From positions 62,001-126,000 of the forward strand of contig NZ_MDVX01000012.1 of assembly GCF_001719615.1 (NCBI RefSeq): 64,000 nucleotides of DNA, read 5' to 3'. The notes under the pieces are model-generated. The model saw only the letters and a list, made by a program, of their open reading frames with translations. It did not search any database and was not told where the DNA came from. The position numbers were made by a program, and so were the translations under genes. Below are positions 8,358 to 17,608 of the stretch, one piece after another; the stretch's first letter is position 1, and each line of letters opens with the position of its first letter. The DNA is from Neptunicoccus sediminis. GTDB taxonomy: Bacteria > Pseudomonadota > Alphaproteobacteria > Rhodobacterales > Rhodobacteraceae.

Positions 8358-9376
8358 CAGGTGTCCTCCTGCCAGCAGGGGAGAAGATCCCCGTCAGCCG
8401 GAGTGGCGCAATAGATCGCGCGGGCAATGGCGCGGGACAGGCAGTGGGCGGCGGCGTTGCCAAGGGACATCAGGTCGGCAGGCGGCTCGGCGGTGCGGGA
8501 GTTGGTGGAGAGCGCAAAAATCAGATCGCCGTCGTGGGGCGTGTGGCTTGGCATGATCGCGCGGGCCATACCGTCATGGGCCGCCGTCGCTAGCCGTTTG
8601 CATTCGGCTTTGCTGAGCGGTGCATCCGTGGCGACAATGGCGATGGTGGTATTGGTCGGGGCGGCGTGGGGAACCGTGCCAAAACGGGACATGGCCGCAA
8701 CCTTGCGGCTGGGTGCGGGACTTGTGATGCCGGTTTGCGGGCTGACGCCGAAGCCGCCAAATTCGCCGTCCAATTCAAACGGTGCGGCCCAGAAGTGGCG
8801 GCTGTCGGGTTGGGTGACAGCGCCAATCGGATTTGCCGCGACCAGCGCCCCGACAGTGTGTCCGCTGTCGAGCACATATGACGCGGACCCGAGCCCGCCT
8901 TTATGCATGGCAGATAAGGCACCAGTACCGGCCCCTGCGGTGCCAATATCAAAGTTTTCGCACGCAGTGTCATAGGCTTGTAGCCCGAGATTATAGTAGG
9001 GGTTTCGATCCCAGTCTTTGTCACCGCCGTTCAGCAGGTCAAAGATGATTGCCGCTGGCACGATAGGAATGACTGCCGGCCCGATCTCAAAGCCGCGCCG
9101 GTTCTGGCGCAGCCGTTCCTGCACGCCCGTAGCCGCATCCAGCCCGAAGGCCGACCCCCCCGAAAGCACCAGCGCGTCGATCTGCCCGACCAGTTTGTCG
9201 GGTTCCAAAAGGTCGGTCTCTCGCGTGCCGGGGGCACCGCCCATGACCGAAACAGAGGCGACAAAAGGCGCATCGCCCAACAGGACGGTTGTGCCGGATT
9301 TCAGGTTGTGATCCTGGGCGTTCCCGACCCTGAGGCCGGGAACATCCGTGATCAGATTGCGCGGCCCCACCTGCAT
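8357..9376 (-). CDS. P1 (S58) family peptidase, DmpA/NylC-like
   Basis: A 339-residue N-terminal-nucleophile hydrolase of the DmpA / L-aminopeptidase D-amidase-esterase family. It opens with the family hallmark LITDVPGLRVGNA. The expected autocleavage site lies in APTNTTIAIVATDAPL, where cleavage between Asn242 and Thr243 would free a nucleophilic threonine, as described for NylC-type members (DmpA itself uses serine). Such enzymes hydrolyse N-terminal D- or beta-amino acid amides or small amides. It is one-base coupled to both neighbours (SDR upstream, hydrolase downstream), suggesting a shared catabolic route. The exact substrate is unknown. Confidence 0.88.
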   Translation of the reverse strand: MQVGPRNLITDVPGLRVGNAQDHNLKSGTTVLLGDAPFVASVSVMGGAPGTRETDLLEPDKLVGQIDALVLSGGSAFGLDAATGVQERLRQNRRGFEIGPAVIPIVPAAIIFDLLNGGDKDWDRNPYYNLGLQAYDTACENFDIGTAGAGTGALSAMHKGGLGSASYVLDSGHTVGALVAANPIGAVTQPDSRHFWAAPFELDGEFGGFGVSPQTGITSPAPSRKVAAMSRFGTVPHAAPTNTTIAIVATDAPLSKAECKRLATAAHDGMARAIMPSHTPHDGDLIFALSTNSRTAEPPADLMSLGNAAAHCLSRAIARAIYCATPADGDLLPCWQEDT

Positions 9377-10122
9377 CAGATGCAGCGTCCGCCGTCCACT
9401 TCCATCGCAACGCCGGTGATCATTGACGCCTCGTCAGAGCACAGGAAGCTGGCAGCATTGCCCATGTCCTGCGCGGTAGAGAACCGGCCGAGCGGGATGG
9501 TCGAGAGGAATTTCGCACGTACCTCGGGGGTATCCTCGCCCATAAAGGATTTCAGCAGCGGGGTTTCTCCGGCGACCGGGTTCAATGCGTTGACGCGGAT
9601 GCCAAACGGGGCGAGTTCGACCGCCATAGCCTTGGTCGCGGTAATCGCCCAGCCTTTGGAGGCGTTGTACCAGTTCAGGTTCGGGCGCGGGCTGACACCG
9701 GCGGTTGAGGCGATGTTCAGGATCGCGCCTGTCTTGTTAGCTTTCATATGGGGTACAATCAATCGGGCGGCGAGGTAGATGGATTTCATGTTTACCTTGA
9801 ACACACGGTCAAAATCTTCTTCGCTGACGTCTTCCATCGGTGCGGGCAGATGGGTCACACCGGCGTTGTTCACAAGGATATCCAGCTTGCCGAACCGCTC
9901 GACCGCGGTTTGCATCATGGCTTTGACAGAGTCAGGCGAGCCGACATCCGCCTGACAGCCCGAAGCCTTCTCCCCCAGCGACTGCGCGGTTTCGGCAGCG
10001 CCGTCGCCGTTAATGTCTGCCAGCAGAACCTGCGCGCCTTCTTCGATGAACTTGGCTGCAATCCCGGCGCCAAAGCCGGACGCAGCGCCTGTGACGATCG
10101 CGGTTTTTCCTGCAAGTTTCAT
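9376..10122 (-). CDS. SDR-family oxidoreductase
   Basis: A classical short-chain dehydrogenase of 248 residues. The Rossmann motif TGAASGFG starts near residue 11, NNAG is near 85, and the catalytic Ser plus YNASK lie around 140-160. An Asp at the end of beta-2 (LLADINGDG) predicts NAD rather than NADP preference. In the usual YxxxK, Tyr and Lys are retained in WYNASKGW. Relatives include 3-oxoacyl-ACP reductase-like and sugar/alcohol dehydrogenases, so the substrate is open. It begins 52 bp after the GST gene and is coupled to the peptidase by a TGATG overlap. Confidence 0.88.
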   Translation of the reverse strand: MKLAGKTAIVTGAASGFGAGIAAKFIEEGAQVLLADINGDGAAETAQSLGEKASGCQADVGSPDSVKAMMQTAVERFGKLDILVNNAGVTHLPAPMEDVSEEDFDRVFKVNMKSIYLAARLIVPHMKANKTGAILNIASTAGVSPRPNLNWYNASKGWAITATKAMAVELAPFGIRVNALNPVAGETPLLKSFMGEDTPEVRAKFLSTIPLGRFSTAQDMGNAASFLCSDEASMITGVAMEVDGGRCI

Positions 10123-10173
10123 GTGTGTTATTCCTGTGTCTTGATCTTGTGAAAACGGGTTGGGGCGCCGGGT

Positions 10174-10785
10174 TCAGTCCCCGCCGCCCTTGGCCAGTGC
10201 CGCCTGGAATGCGGGCCGGTTCTTCATCCAGTCCACGAAGGCGGACAGTTTGGGGAAATCTGCACCGCGCCCCATGCGCATGGCAACTGTTGCCGGAAAG
10301 CTGAGCATGATGTCAACGGCGGAAAGGTCGTCGAGCACATAATGACCCGAGGGGCGAAGCATTTGTTCCATATAGGAAAAGTGGCTGGTTAATTCAGACT
10401 GGATCCGTGGCTGCAAGGGGGCTGCCGCATCCCCGAGCCGCCCTGTATAGAGGTTCAGCAGAACCGGTATCATCACCGAGCCTTCGGCAAAATGCATCAG
10501 CTCCATATGGGTGGTATAGGCGTCACTGTCCCGTGCAGGCACCAGATCGGGGCCGTGTTTCGCGCAGATCGCTTCGACAATGGCGGCGGATTCACAGATC
10601 AACCGACCGTCCATTTCCACCATCGGGCTTTTCCCCAGAGGATGCAGGGCCAGAAGTTCGGGCGGGGCGAGGTTGGTCGTTGCATCCCGTTCATAGCGGG
10701 TGACTTGATAATCCAACCCCAGCTCCTCCAGGAGCCAGAGAATGCGCAAGCTGCGCGAGCGGTTCAGGTGGTGAACTGTGATCAT
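10174..10785 (-). CDS. Glutathione S-transferase family protein
   Basis: A 203-residue cytosolic GST. The thioredoxin-like N-terminal domain runs MITVHHLNRSRSLRILWLLEEL, with the cis-Pro segment GKSPMVEMDGRLICESAAI around 53-71; the ESAAI glutathione-binding motif is present. The all-helical C-terminal domain begins near residue 85. The Ser12-like nucleophile position in NRSRS is compatible with beta/theta-like bacterial GSTs. It heads a possible four-gene minus-strand unit with the SDR, peptidase and hydrolase genes. About 120 bp separates it from the glycosylase gene upstream, so it may have its own promoter. Confidence 0.87.
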   Translation of the reverse strand: MITVHHLNRSRSLRILWLLEELGLDYQVTRYERDATTNLAPPELLALHPLGKSPMVEMDGRLICESAAIVEAICAKHGPDLVPARDSDAYTTHMELMHFAEGSVMIPVLLNLYTGRLGDAAAPLQPRIQSELTSHFSYMEQMLRPSGHYVLDDLSAVDIMLSFPATVAMRMGRGADFPKLSAFVDWMKNRPAFQAALAKGGGD

Positions 10786-10905
10786 TTCGCTTTTCCCTTG
10801 TTTGGCCTATGGTTCCGCCCATCGAGGCCGGATTGCAAGCCCGGTGTGTCAGTATTCCGCCCAGCGACGTTAGGAAACTGTCTGCGAGAGGGCTGCGCTT
10901 TGCCT

Positions 10906-12072
10906 TCAGGGGCGCTGCGCAATCCAGTCGATCTGCGTGATACCTGCCAGCCGTGCAAAGCGGGTTAACTCACTGTCGAGTTTACGCAGGCGCGGTGGTC
11001 CCCAAGCCACCTTTGGTTCAGGCCAGAACCCTGTCACTTGCATGAAGTTCTTGCTGCGATCGGCCTTTAACTCCACTCTTCCGACAAAGCGGTCCCGCTC
11101 CAGGAGCGGGTAAACGTAATATCCCCAGCGGCGTTTGGCGGCGGGGACGAACATCTCGTTTACATAGTCAAACCCGAACAGGCGTTTCAGGCGATTGCGG
11201 TCTCGGATGGCCGGATCAAACGGGTTGAGAAGTCGCAGGATGCTGCCCGGCGTCGGGCAGGCTGCAAGGCGTTCCTCGATGTCAGGCGTGCCGAAGGCCG
11301 GATAGAGACAGCCATCGGCCAGTTCGATTTCCACCGGAAACAGATCGCGCTGGCCTGCAACCCAGGCGCGGGTTTCGCTGGCGTTCATGGCCTCCCAGAA
11401 ACGCTGGATTTCGCCTTGGGTGCCAAAAGACAGCCGCGTTAGCGCATTTTGGCACAGCCAGTCGATTTGGCCCCTGTCATCACAGGTCGGTTCGCGCAAA
11501 TGGGCAGGCACCACCCGTTCGGTCAGGTTGTAGTATTTGATGAAATTCGCACGGAAGCAGGTGGATAACTCCCCCGCGTACCACATCTGGTCCAGCGCCT
11601 TTTTATGGGGCGGTCGTGCCCACATTTCCCGCGGGCCTTCGATCTTGGTGTCAAAGGCATGGGTGGAGAGGGCGCCCTCGGATTTGATCCGTTGCAGGAT
11701 CTCCTGTTTGGCGGATTGCGCCAGACCGGACTGATACCACGGGGCGCGGGCCACCCGTTCCCCCCAGCGGCGGAACTGTCGGGCCCACATGGGATAAAAC
11801 TCCATCGGGATCAGCGAGGCGTCATGGGTGAAATGTTCAAAGATTTCACGGTGCTTGCCAAGCAACGGCCAAAGCATGTTTTCGCGGTAGTTCCGGTTGC
11901 GGGACCACAGAATATGGTGATGGGCGCGGGTGACGTTGCGGATGGTGTCGATCTGGACAAAGCCCAGATCGCGGATCATTTGCATCACATCCAATGGCCC
12001 TGTCGGGCTGGCAGACAGGCCGTTGCTGTGCAGCCAGAGCGCACGGGCCTGTTTGTTGCTGATCCTAAGCAT
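10906..12072 (-). CDS. YcaQ/AlkX-like winged-helix DNA glycosylase (HTH_42)
   Basis: A 388-residue protein of the HTH_42 (DUF1006) family, whose characterised members AlkZ and YcaQ unhook DNA interstrand crosslinks and excise alkylated bases. Family work separates AlkZ-like proteins (Gln-x-Gln) from YcaQ-like ones (Gln-x-Asp). Here the motif is VQIDTI, with Gln40 and Asp42, so it fits the YcaQ type. The start chosen is ATG 12072, giving MLRISNKQARALWL; the reading frame opens ten codons earlier but that extension would lie deeper in the thioesterase gene. The start overlaps the thioesterase stop by 8 bases. Its location in a transport and catabolism operon is unexpected. Confidence 0.85.
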   Translation of the reverse strand: MLRISNKQARALWLHSNGLSASPTGPLDVMQMIRDLGFVQIDTIRNVTRAHHHILWSRNRNYRENMLWPLLGKHREIFEHFTHDASLIPMEFYPMWARQFRRWGERVARAPWYQSGLAQSAKQEILQRIKSEGALSTHAFDTKIEGPREMWARPPHKKALDQMWYAGELSTCFRANFIKYYNLTERVVPAHLREPTCDDRGQIDWLCQNALTRLSFGTQGEIQRFWEAMNASETRAWVAGQRDLFPVEIELADGCLYPAFGTPDIEERLAACPTPGSILRLLNPFDPAIRDRNRLKRLFGFDYVNEMFVPAAKRRWGYYVYPLLERDRFVGRVELKADRSKNFMQVTGFWPEPKVAWGPPRLRKLDSELTRFARLAGITQIDWIAQRP

Positions 12073-12478
12073 GGGCCTCTTGCATGGCCTTGCGCAGATC
12101 ATCGGGGATCGGCTCGGCGGTGCGGGTTTGCAGATTCATCAGAACCAAGGTGAAGGTTGAGTTAAACACCTCCGTGTCGCCCTTCATGAAATGGTGGCAG
12201 ACCTGACAGGATTTGCCCCCGATCCTGATCAACTCGGATTGGATATTCACCGTATCACCAATATGCAATTCGCGGATGAAATTGGAATTGGCGTTGACCA
12301 CAACAAAGGCCAGTTGCCGCCCGTCACGGATGTCCTGAGGCGTCAGTGACCATGCGGCTTGGATGTTGAAACCGGCGTCCGAGCACCCGTCGAGATACCG
12401 CGCCACATTCATATGGCCAAGTGGATCGCAATCAGAGGGGCGGACGGTAAAGGAATGGGTGTTCAGAAGGGTTTTCAT
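12065..12478 (-). CDS. Acyl-CoA thioesterase (hotdog fold, 4HBT-like)
   Basis: A 137-residue single-hotdog protein. The active-site region RPSDCDPLGHMNVARYL is the 4-hydroxybenzoyl-CoA thioesterase signature, with the Asp of the DxxGHMN loop as likely base. Such enzymes release free acids from CoA esters in the cytoplasm. The ATG at 12478 was preferred to a TTG four codons upstream. It begins 21 bp after the aldehyde dehydrogenase stop and overlaps the glycosylase downstream. A pairing with aldehyde dehydrogenase suggests acyl or aryl acid metabolism, but the natural thioester is unknown. Confidence 0.82.
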   Translation of the reverse strand: MKTLLNTHSFTVRPSDCDPLGHMNVARYLDGCSDAGFNIQAAWSLTPQDIRDGRQLAFVVVNANSNFIRELHIGDTVNIQSELIRIGGKSCQVCHHFMKGDTEVFNSTFTLVLMNLQTRTAEPIPDDLRKAMQEAHA

Positions 12479-12499
12479 CCGGTTGTCCAAGCTCTGCGT

Positions 12500-13957
12500 T
12501 CACCTGTGCAGGGCCGCGACGGTTTTCAGTTTGGAAAATCCGAACAGCGCCTCAAATCCTTTTTCCCGCCCGTGGCCGGATTTGCCGACACCGCCAAACG
12601 GCAGTTCGACACCGCCGCCTGCGCCGTAGTTGTTCAGGAACACCTGTCCGGTATCAATCGCCTTGGCAAGTCGCATCTGCCGTGCGCCGTTTTGTGACCA
12701 GACCGAAGCCACCAGCCCGTAATCTGTGCCATTGGCAATCGCGACCGCTTCCTCTTCGCTGTCAAACGGAATGACCACCTGTACGGGGCCGAAAATCTCG
12801 TCCTGCGCCAGCGTGTGATCGGCGCTGACACCGGCAAACAGGGTCGGGGCCACGTAATGCCCGCCCTCTGGTGCGTCATCGACAATCACAGCCTGCGCTG
12901 CGGTTTCCAGATCGCGGCCTTTATTGAGGAAACCGGAGACGATCTGTTTCTGACGGGCCGAAATCAACGGTCCAACGTTCAGATCAGACAGGGCCGGACC
13001 AACGCGCAATTCGCCGTATTTTGCCGCCATTTTCGCCAGCACCTCGTCGTAGACGCCGCGCTGCACCAGAATACGAGAAGCCGCCGAACAGGTCTGACCG
13101 GCGTTTTGGATGCCGCCGTTCACCAGAAACGGCAGGGCGGCGTCAATATCCGCATCGTCAAACACCAGTTGCGGGGATTTGCCGCCCAGTTCCAGCGTGA
13201 CGGGAATAACATTCTGCGCCGCTGCCGTCTGGATGCGCACGCCGGTTGCAACCGATCCGGTAAAGGACATGTGATGCACGCCTTTATGGGACGATAGCGC
13301 AGCGCCGGCCTCGGCGCCAAGGCCGGGCACCACGTTCAACACGCCGGCAGGCAGACCGGCCTGATGGGCCAGATCGGCAAAAGCCAGCGCTGTCAAACAC
13401 GCCTCTTCCGCCGGTTTCAAAACACAGGTGTTGCCCATTGTCAGCGCCGCCCCGACAGAGCGCCCGATGATCTGCATGGGATAGTTCCACGGCACGATAT
13501 GCCCCGTTACCCCGTGGGGTTCGCGCAGGGTATACACCGTGTAGCCGTCCAGATAGGGGATGGTTTCGCCGTGGACCTTGTCCGCAGCACCGGCATAAAA
13601 CTCCATATAGCGGGCCATCGCCACAGCATCGGCGCGGGCCTGTGTCAGCGGCTTGCCCACATCGGTGGATTCCAGACGGGCGAGTTCTTCGGTCTTGGTC
13701 AGGATCAACTGGCCGAGCTTGGCCAGAATGCGCCCCCGTTCAAACGCAGGCATCCGGCCCCATTCGCCCTTGCGTGCAGCTTGTGCGGCGGCGACGGCCG
13801 CGTCGATATCTTCGGCCGTGCCCCGAGCAATCGTCCCGATTTCATCGCCGGTAGACGGGTCGGTCAGGCCCAGTTGTTCGCCGCCCAGCGGGGCAACCCA
13901 TTCACCGTTTATGAAACATTTGGTTGGATCGAACCACAGATCGGGGGGTAGGGGCAT
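12500..13957 (-). CDS. NAD(P)-dependent aldehyde dehydrogenase
   Basis: A 485-residue aldehyde dehydrogenase of the betaine/aminoaldehyde-like group. The cofactor-binding segment is PWNYPM near 156-161, the general base Glu256 lies in LELGGKSPQ, and the nucleophile Cys290 in NAGQTCSAASR. The C-terminal EIFGPV and LPFGGVGKSG motifs are intact. It oxidises an aldehyde to the acid; likely substrates are small amino- or hydroxy-aldehydes, but sequence alone does not decide. Its start overlaps the stop of the transporter ATPase gene by one base, so its synthesis is tied to the ABC transporter, and the imported compound may yield the aldehyde. Confidence 0.9.
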   Translation of the reverse strand: MPLPPDLWFDPTKCFINGEWVAPLGGEQLGLTDPSTGDEIGTIARGTAEDIDAAVAAAQAARKGEWGRMPAFERGRILAKLGQLILTKTEELARLESTDVGKPLTQARADAVAMARYMEFYAGAADKVHGETIPYLDGYTVYTLREPHGVTGHIVPWNYPMQIIGRSVGAALTMGNTCVLKPAEEACLTALAFADLAHQAGLPAGVLNVVPGLGAEAGAALSSHKGVHHMSFTGSVATGVRIQTAAAQNVIPVTLELGGKSPQLVFDDADIDAALPFLVNGGIQNAGQTCSAASRILVQRGVYDEVLAKMAAKYGELRVGPALSDLNVGPLISARQKQIVSGFLNKGRDLETAAQAVIVDDAPEGGHYVAPTLFAGVSADHTLAQDEIFGPVQVVIPFDSEEEAVAIANGTDYGLVASVWSQNGARQMRLAKAIDTGQVFLNNYGAGGGVELPFGGVGKSGHGREKGFEALFGFSKLKTVAALHR

Positions 13958-15549
13958 CAGAAATTCCTCAGGTCTTCAGGCAGACGCGGGGCGGCTGCAA
14001 TTAGGGTTTGTGTGTAGATGTCGGTGGGGTTGTCAAAGACGCTCTGCGTCTCGCCCTGTTCGACGATTTTTCCGTGCTGCATTACCAGAACACGGTCTGT
14101 GATGGAACGCACCACCGACAAATCGTGCGAGATAAACAGATAGGTCAGCCCGTGGCTTTCCGAAAGTTCTGCCAGCAGATCGAGAATCTGTGCGCGGATC
14201 GACACATCAAGGGCTGAAACCGCTTCATCCAGTATGATCAGTTCGGGTTTGATGATCAGGGCGCGGGCAATGGCGATCCGCTGGCGCTGGCCACCGGAAA
14301 ATTCATGGGGGTATTTGAACGCATCATCCGGTGTCAGCCCGACAGAGCGCAAGGCCTCTGCAATCCGGTCCTCACGATCTGACGGTGCGGAATCGAGCAG
14401 GTGAAACGGTTCCGTTATGAGCCGGTCCACACGGTGGCGGGGATTAAAGCTGCCGTAGGGGTCCTGAAACACCACCTGCATCTTGCGCCGCACCGCGCGG
14501 TTGGGTTTCTTGCCGGTAAACACAGGTTCGCCGGACAGCAGGATTTCCCCGTCCTGAATTTCCTCAAGCCCCAGAATGGCCCGTGTCAGGGTGGATTTGC
14601 CACAACCGCTTTCCCCGACCAACCCAAGGCTCTCACCTTTGCGGATGGTAAAGGACACATCATCCACGGCGCGAAAGCTCTCGGGTTTTGTAAACAGGGC
14701 ACTGCGTGGCAGGGGATAGTCGCGCACCACATGGCGCACTTCCAGCAAGGGCGCTTCTCCTTGGGGCTGTTCGCGCTCCGGTACATGGGAAGACGCTGCA
14801 AGAAGGGCTTTGGAATAGGGGTGCTGCATGGTCTGGAACAGCCGGTCTGCGGGACCGTTTTCAACCACCTGTCCCTTTTGCATGATGTGGATATGATCGG
14901 CCATATCCGCCACCACCGCCAGATCATGGGTGATGATCATCAGACCCATCCCGTCTTCGCGCACAAGGCGGGTCAGCAGGGTCAGGATTTCCGCCTGCGT
15001 GGTTACATCAAGCGCGGTGGTCGGCTCATCCGCGATCAGCAGTTTGGGGCGCAAAGCAATGGCCATAGCGATCACCACCCGCTGACGCTGGCCGCCGGAC
15101 ATCTCATGGGGGTAGCGGGACAACGGGAAACGGTTCGCAGGCAGTTCCACACGGTTCAGCGCATCCCGCGCCCGTTCCAGTGCCTCGGACCTTGAAGTTT
15201 GGGGTTCATGGATCAGAATGGTTTCGGCCACCTGCTGCCCGATGGTGTGCACAGGGTTTAGCGCGGTCATAGGTTCCTGAAACACCATTGAAATCTCTGC
15301 CCCACGAATGGCGCACATGCCTGCTTCGCTGGTGGCCAGAATGTCCTGACCGTTAAAGCGGATGTCGCCGGTCGCCGTCAGCCCCTCGGGGAGCAGTTGC
15401 GTCACGCAATAGGCGGTCATGGACTTGCCAGAGCCGCTCTCTCCGATGATGCCGACGATTTCGCCCGCAGCCACCGACAAAGAGACATTGCGCAGGATCG
15501 GTTTCTTACCGATTGACAGGTTGAGGTTGGAAATGGACAGCAAGCTCAT
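13957..15549 (-). CDS. Dipeptide/oligopeptide-type ABC transporter, double ATPase subunit
   Basis: A 530-residue fusion of the two ATPases normally encoded as DppD and DppF (arrangement as in YejF or GsiA). The first cassette has Walker A GESGSGKS at 36-43, signature MSGGQRQR and Walker B LLIADEP. The second has GESGCGKS, FSGGQRQR and IILDEAVSALD. The oligopeptide-specific C-terminal extension follows each cassette in short form. It powers uptake through the adjacent permeases at the inner membrane. It overlaps the upstream permease gene by four bases and the downstream aldehyde dehydrogenase by one base. Confidence 0.93.
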   Translation of the reverse strand: MSLLSISNLNLSIGKKPILRNVSLSVAAGEIVGIIGESGSGKSMTAYCVTQLLPEGLTATGDIRFNGQDILATSEAGMCAIRGAEISMVFQEPMTALNPVHTIGQQVAETILIHEPQTSRSEALERARDALNRVELPANRFPLSRYPHEMSGGQRQRVVIAMAIALRPKLLIADEPTTALDVTTQAEILTLLTRLVREDGMGLMIITHDLAVVADMADHIHIMQKGQVVENGPADRLFQTMQHPYSKALLAASSHVPEREQPQGEAPLLEVRHVVRDYPLPRSALFTKPESFRAVDDVSFTIRKGESLGLVGESGCGKSTLTRAILGLEEIQDGEILLSGEPVFTGKKPNRAVRRKMQVVFQDPYGSFNPRHRVDRLITEPFHLLDSAPSDREDRIAEALRSVGLTPDDAFKYPHEFSGGQRQRIAIARALIIKPELIILDEAVSALDVSIRAQILDLLAELSESHGLTYLFISHDLSVVRSITDRVLVMQHGKIVEQGETQSVFDNPTDIYTQTLIAAAPRLPEDLRNF

Positions 15550-16379
15550 CTTTTTTCCCGCCGGATACGAGGATCAAACACATCCCGCAGCCCGTCCCCC
15601 ATCAGGTTCAGCCCGAGAACGGTAAAGACAATGGCCAGGCCGGGCAACAGGGCCATATGGGGGGCAAAGGAAATCATGGTCTGGGATTCCGCCAACATCC
15701 GCCCCCATGACGGGATCGGGGGCTGTGCGCCAAGACCCACATAGGACAGGCCGGCCTCTGCCAGAATACCCAGCGAGAACTGGATTGTGCCCTGGACGAT
15801 CAGCAGGTTGGTGACATTTGGCAGGATATGCTCAAACGAAATCCGCGCCGGACCCTTGCCCGCGACACGAGCAGACAGGATGTAATCCCGCTGCCACAAA
15901 GACAGCGCCGCCCCCCGGGTCAGCCGCGCGAAAACCGGCACGTTGAAAATCCCGATGGCGATGATTGCATTCAGGGCAGACGGGCCGAATATCGCCGTGA
16001 TCAGGATGGCAATCACCAGCGATGGAAAAGCGAAGACCAGATCATTGGAGCGCATGATGATCTCGTCCATCAGGGATCCTTTGGAAGCCGCCGCCGCCAG
16101 TCCGAGAGGCACGCCAATCACGATCCCGATCCCCACCGCCACAAAAGCCACCGCAATAGAAGTCCGCGCACCCACCATGATCATCGACAGGATGTCCCGT
16201 CCGAAATGATCGGTTCCAAGCAGATAGCCGTCGCTCAGCGGTTTTTTCAGCTTGTTGGCAATATCGACGCCGCTGGTGTCATAGGGGGTCCAGACAAAGG
16301 AAATCAGGGCGCCTGCCACAAAAACCGCAGTTAACAGCAGGCCGATTGCAAAGTTCCGGTTAAAAAGCAGCGCTTTCAT
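15546..16379 (-). CDS. ABC transporter permease, DppC-like
   Basis: A 277-residue inner-membrane permease with about six transmembrane helices. The N-terminal OppC-type region (FVWTPYDTSGVDIANKL, GYLLGTDHFGRDILS) and the EAA loop (AARVAGKGPARISFEHILPN) that contacts the ATPase are both recognisable. It pairs with the DppB-like subunit to form the channel for peptides or similar solutes. Four-base overlaps join it to both neighbours, so translation is coupled through the set. The solute is not identified; nickel, glutathione and opine importers share this fold. Confidence 0.92.
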   Translation of the reverse strand: MKALLFNRNFAIGLLLTAVFVAGALISFVWTPYDTSGVDIANKLKKPLSDGYLLGTDHFGRDILSMIMVGARTSIAVAFVAVGIGIVIGVPLGLAAAASKGSLMDEIIMRSNDLVFAFPSLVIAILITAIFGPSALNAIIAIGIFNVPVFARLTRGAALSLWQRDYILSARVAGKGPARISFEHILPNVTNLLIVQGTIQFSLGILAEAGLSYVGLGAQPPIPSWGRMLAESQTMISFAPHMALLPGLAIVFTVLGLNLMGDGLRDVFDPRIRREKR

Positions 16380-17320
16380 CGGGTGCCCCGCAGTCTCGGG
16401 TCTACGATGGCATAGGCAATATCAACGGCAAAATTGACGAGGATCACGGCAAAGACCAGCAGCATCACCACGCTTTCAACCACGATCAAATCCCGCTGGC
16501 TGATCGCCTGAAACACAAGTCGCCCCAGTCCGGGCAGGAAAAAGACGTTTTCAATGATAATGGCACCGGCCATCAGAAAGGAGAATTGCAGCCCGATGAT
16601 AGTCAGCACCGGAATAAGCGCATTGCGCAGGGCATGACGCCACAGGGTCTGGCGGCGTGTCAGCCCCTTGGCGCGGGCGGTGCGCACGTAATCCTCGGAC
16701 AATGTATCGAGCAGCGCCGAGCGCATGACCCGCGCCAGAATAGAGGCTTGGGGCAGGGCAAGCGCAATCGCGGGCAGGGTCAGCGCCTTGATCGCCAGTA
16801 ACGGATTGTCCCACCCCGGAAAGCCGCCTGCGGAAAACCAGCGCAGGTTGATCGCAAAGACCAGAACCATCAGCATGGCAAACCAGAAATTCGGGATTGC
16901 CACGCCCAGTTGGGTAAGGCCCATCACCCCGACATCCGTGGCAGAACCACGCCGCGTTGCCGCCAGAATACCGGCGGGAAAGGCGATCAGCGTGGAAAGG
17001 GTCAGCGCGTAAATTGCCAGTGGCAGGCTGATCCAGAGCCGCTCTGCGATCATCTCGGAAATTGGTGTGCGATAGGTATAGGACGTGCCGAAATCCCCCC
17101 CGAGCAAGCCGGTCGCCCAGTGCAGGTAGCGTTGCCAGACCGGTACATCCAACCCAAGCTGTTCGCGCAGCGCCGCGATAGTGTCGGCTTGGGCATTCAT
17201 CCCGAGCATAAAGCTCGCCGGATCGCCGGGGACGACCTCAACCGTTGCGAAAATCACTATGGATGCAACAATCAGGCTAAGGACAAGCGACTGTAGTCGT
17301 GAGAGGATATAGCGCAGCAT
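16376..17320 (-). CDS. ABC transporter permease, DppB-like
   Basis: A 314-residue inner-membrane permease opening MLRYILSRLQSLVLSLIVAS and VEVVPGDPASFMLG, the standard DppB/OppB N-terminus. The EAA loop VRTARAKGLTRRQTLWRHALRNAL is near residue 215. About six membrane helices are visible. It is the first gene of the minus-strand operon that continues through the DppC-like permease, the double ATPase, the aldehyde dehydrogenase, the thioesterase and the glycosylase. The binding-protein gene lies upstream on the same strand but is separated by an antisense response regulator and a terminator, so this gene should have its own promoter in 17321-17608. Confidence 0.92.
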   Translation of the reverse strand: MLRYILSRLQSLVLSLIVASIVIFATVEVVPGDPASFMLGMNAQADTIAALREQLGLDVPVWQRYLHWATGLLGGDFGTSYTYRTPISEMIAERLWISLPLAIYALTLSTLIAFPAGILAATRRGSATDVGVMGLTQLGVAIPNFWFAMLMVLVFAINLRWFSAGGFPGWDNPLLAIKALTLPAIALALPQASILARVMRSALLDTLSEDYVRTARAKGLTRRQTLWRHALRNALIPVLTIIGLQFSFLMAGAIIIENVFFLPGLGRLVFQAISQRDLIVVESVVMLLVFAVILVNFAVDIAYAIVDPRLRGTR

Positions 17321-17608
17321 GAAGCGGAGATTAGGCAGGCAATTGCCGCTGGTAAAGGGCGGAATGCAAAGGATTTCAAACCCTTGCCCCGCAAGACGGC
17401 ATCAACCCCGCCAGCACCTTGTTTCTTTGGGAAACTACCGTGTCAAAGGGAGGCGGCAGCGCGTCCTGCCATGCTGCCCGGACGCAAAATCAACACAATT
17501 TTAGCATAATTTTAGGCGTCCACCGTACTAAATTCAGGCAAGTCGCGGAACCGGCGGGAAGAATCCCTTCGGATAGACGACACAAAAACACTGTGTAGGG
17601 AGTGTGTA

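Noticed and set aside
17547-17575. EcfG-type stress promoter upstream of the response regulator
   Set aside because: A GGAAC is present, but the spacing to the following CGG is 18 and the -10 does not read CGTT, so the match is not good enough.
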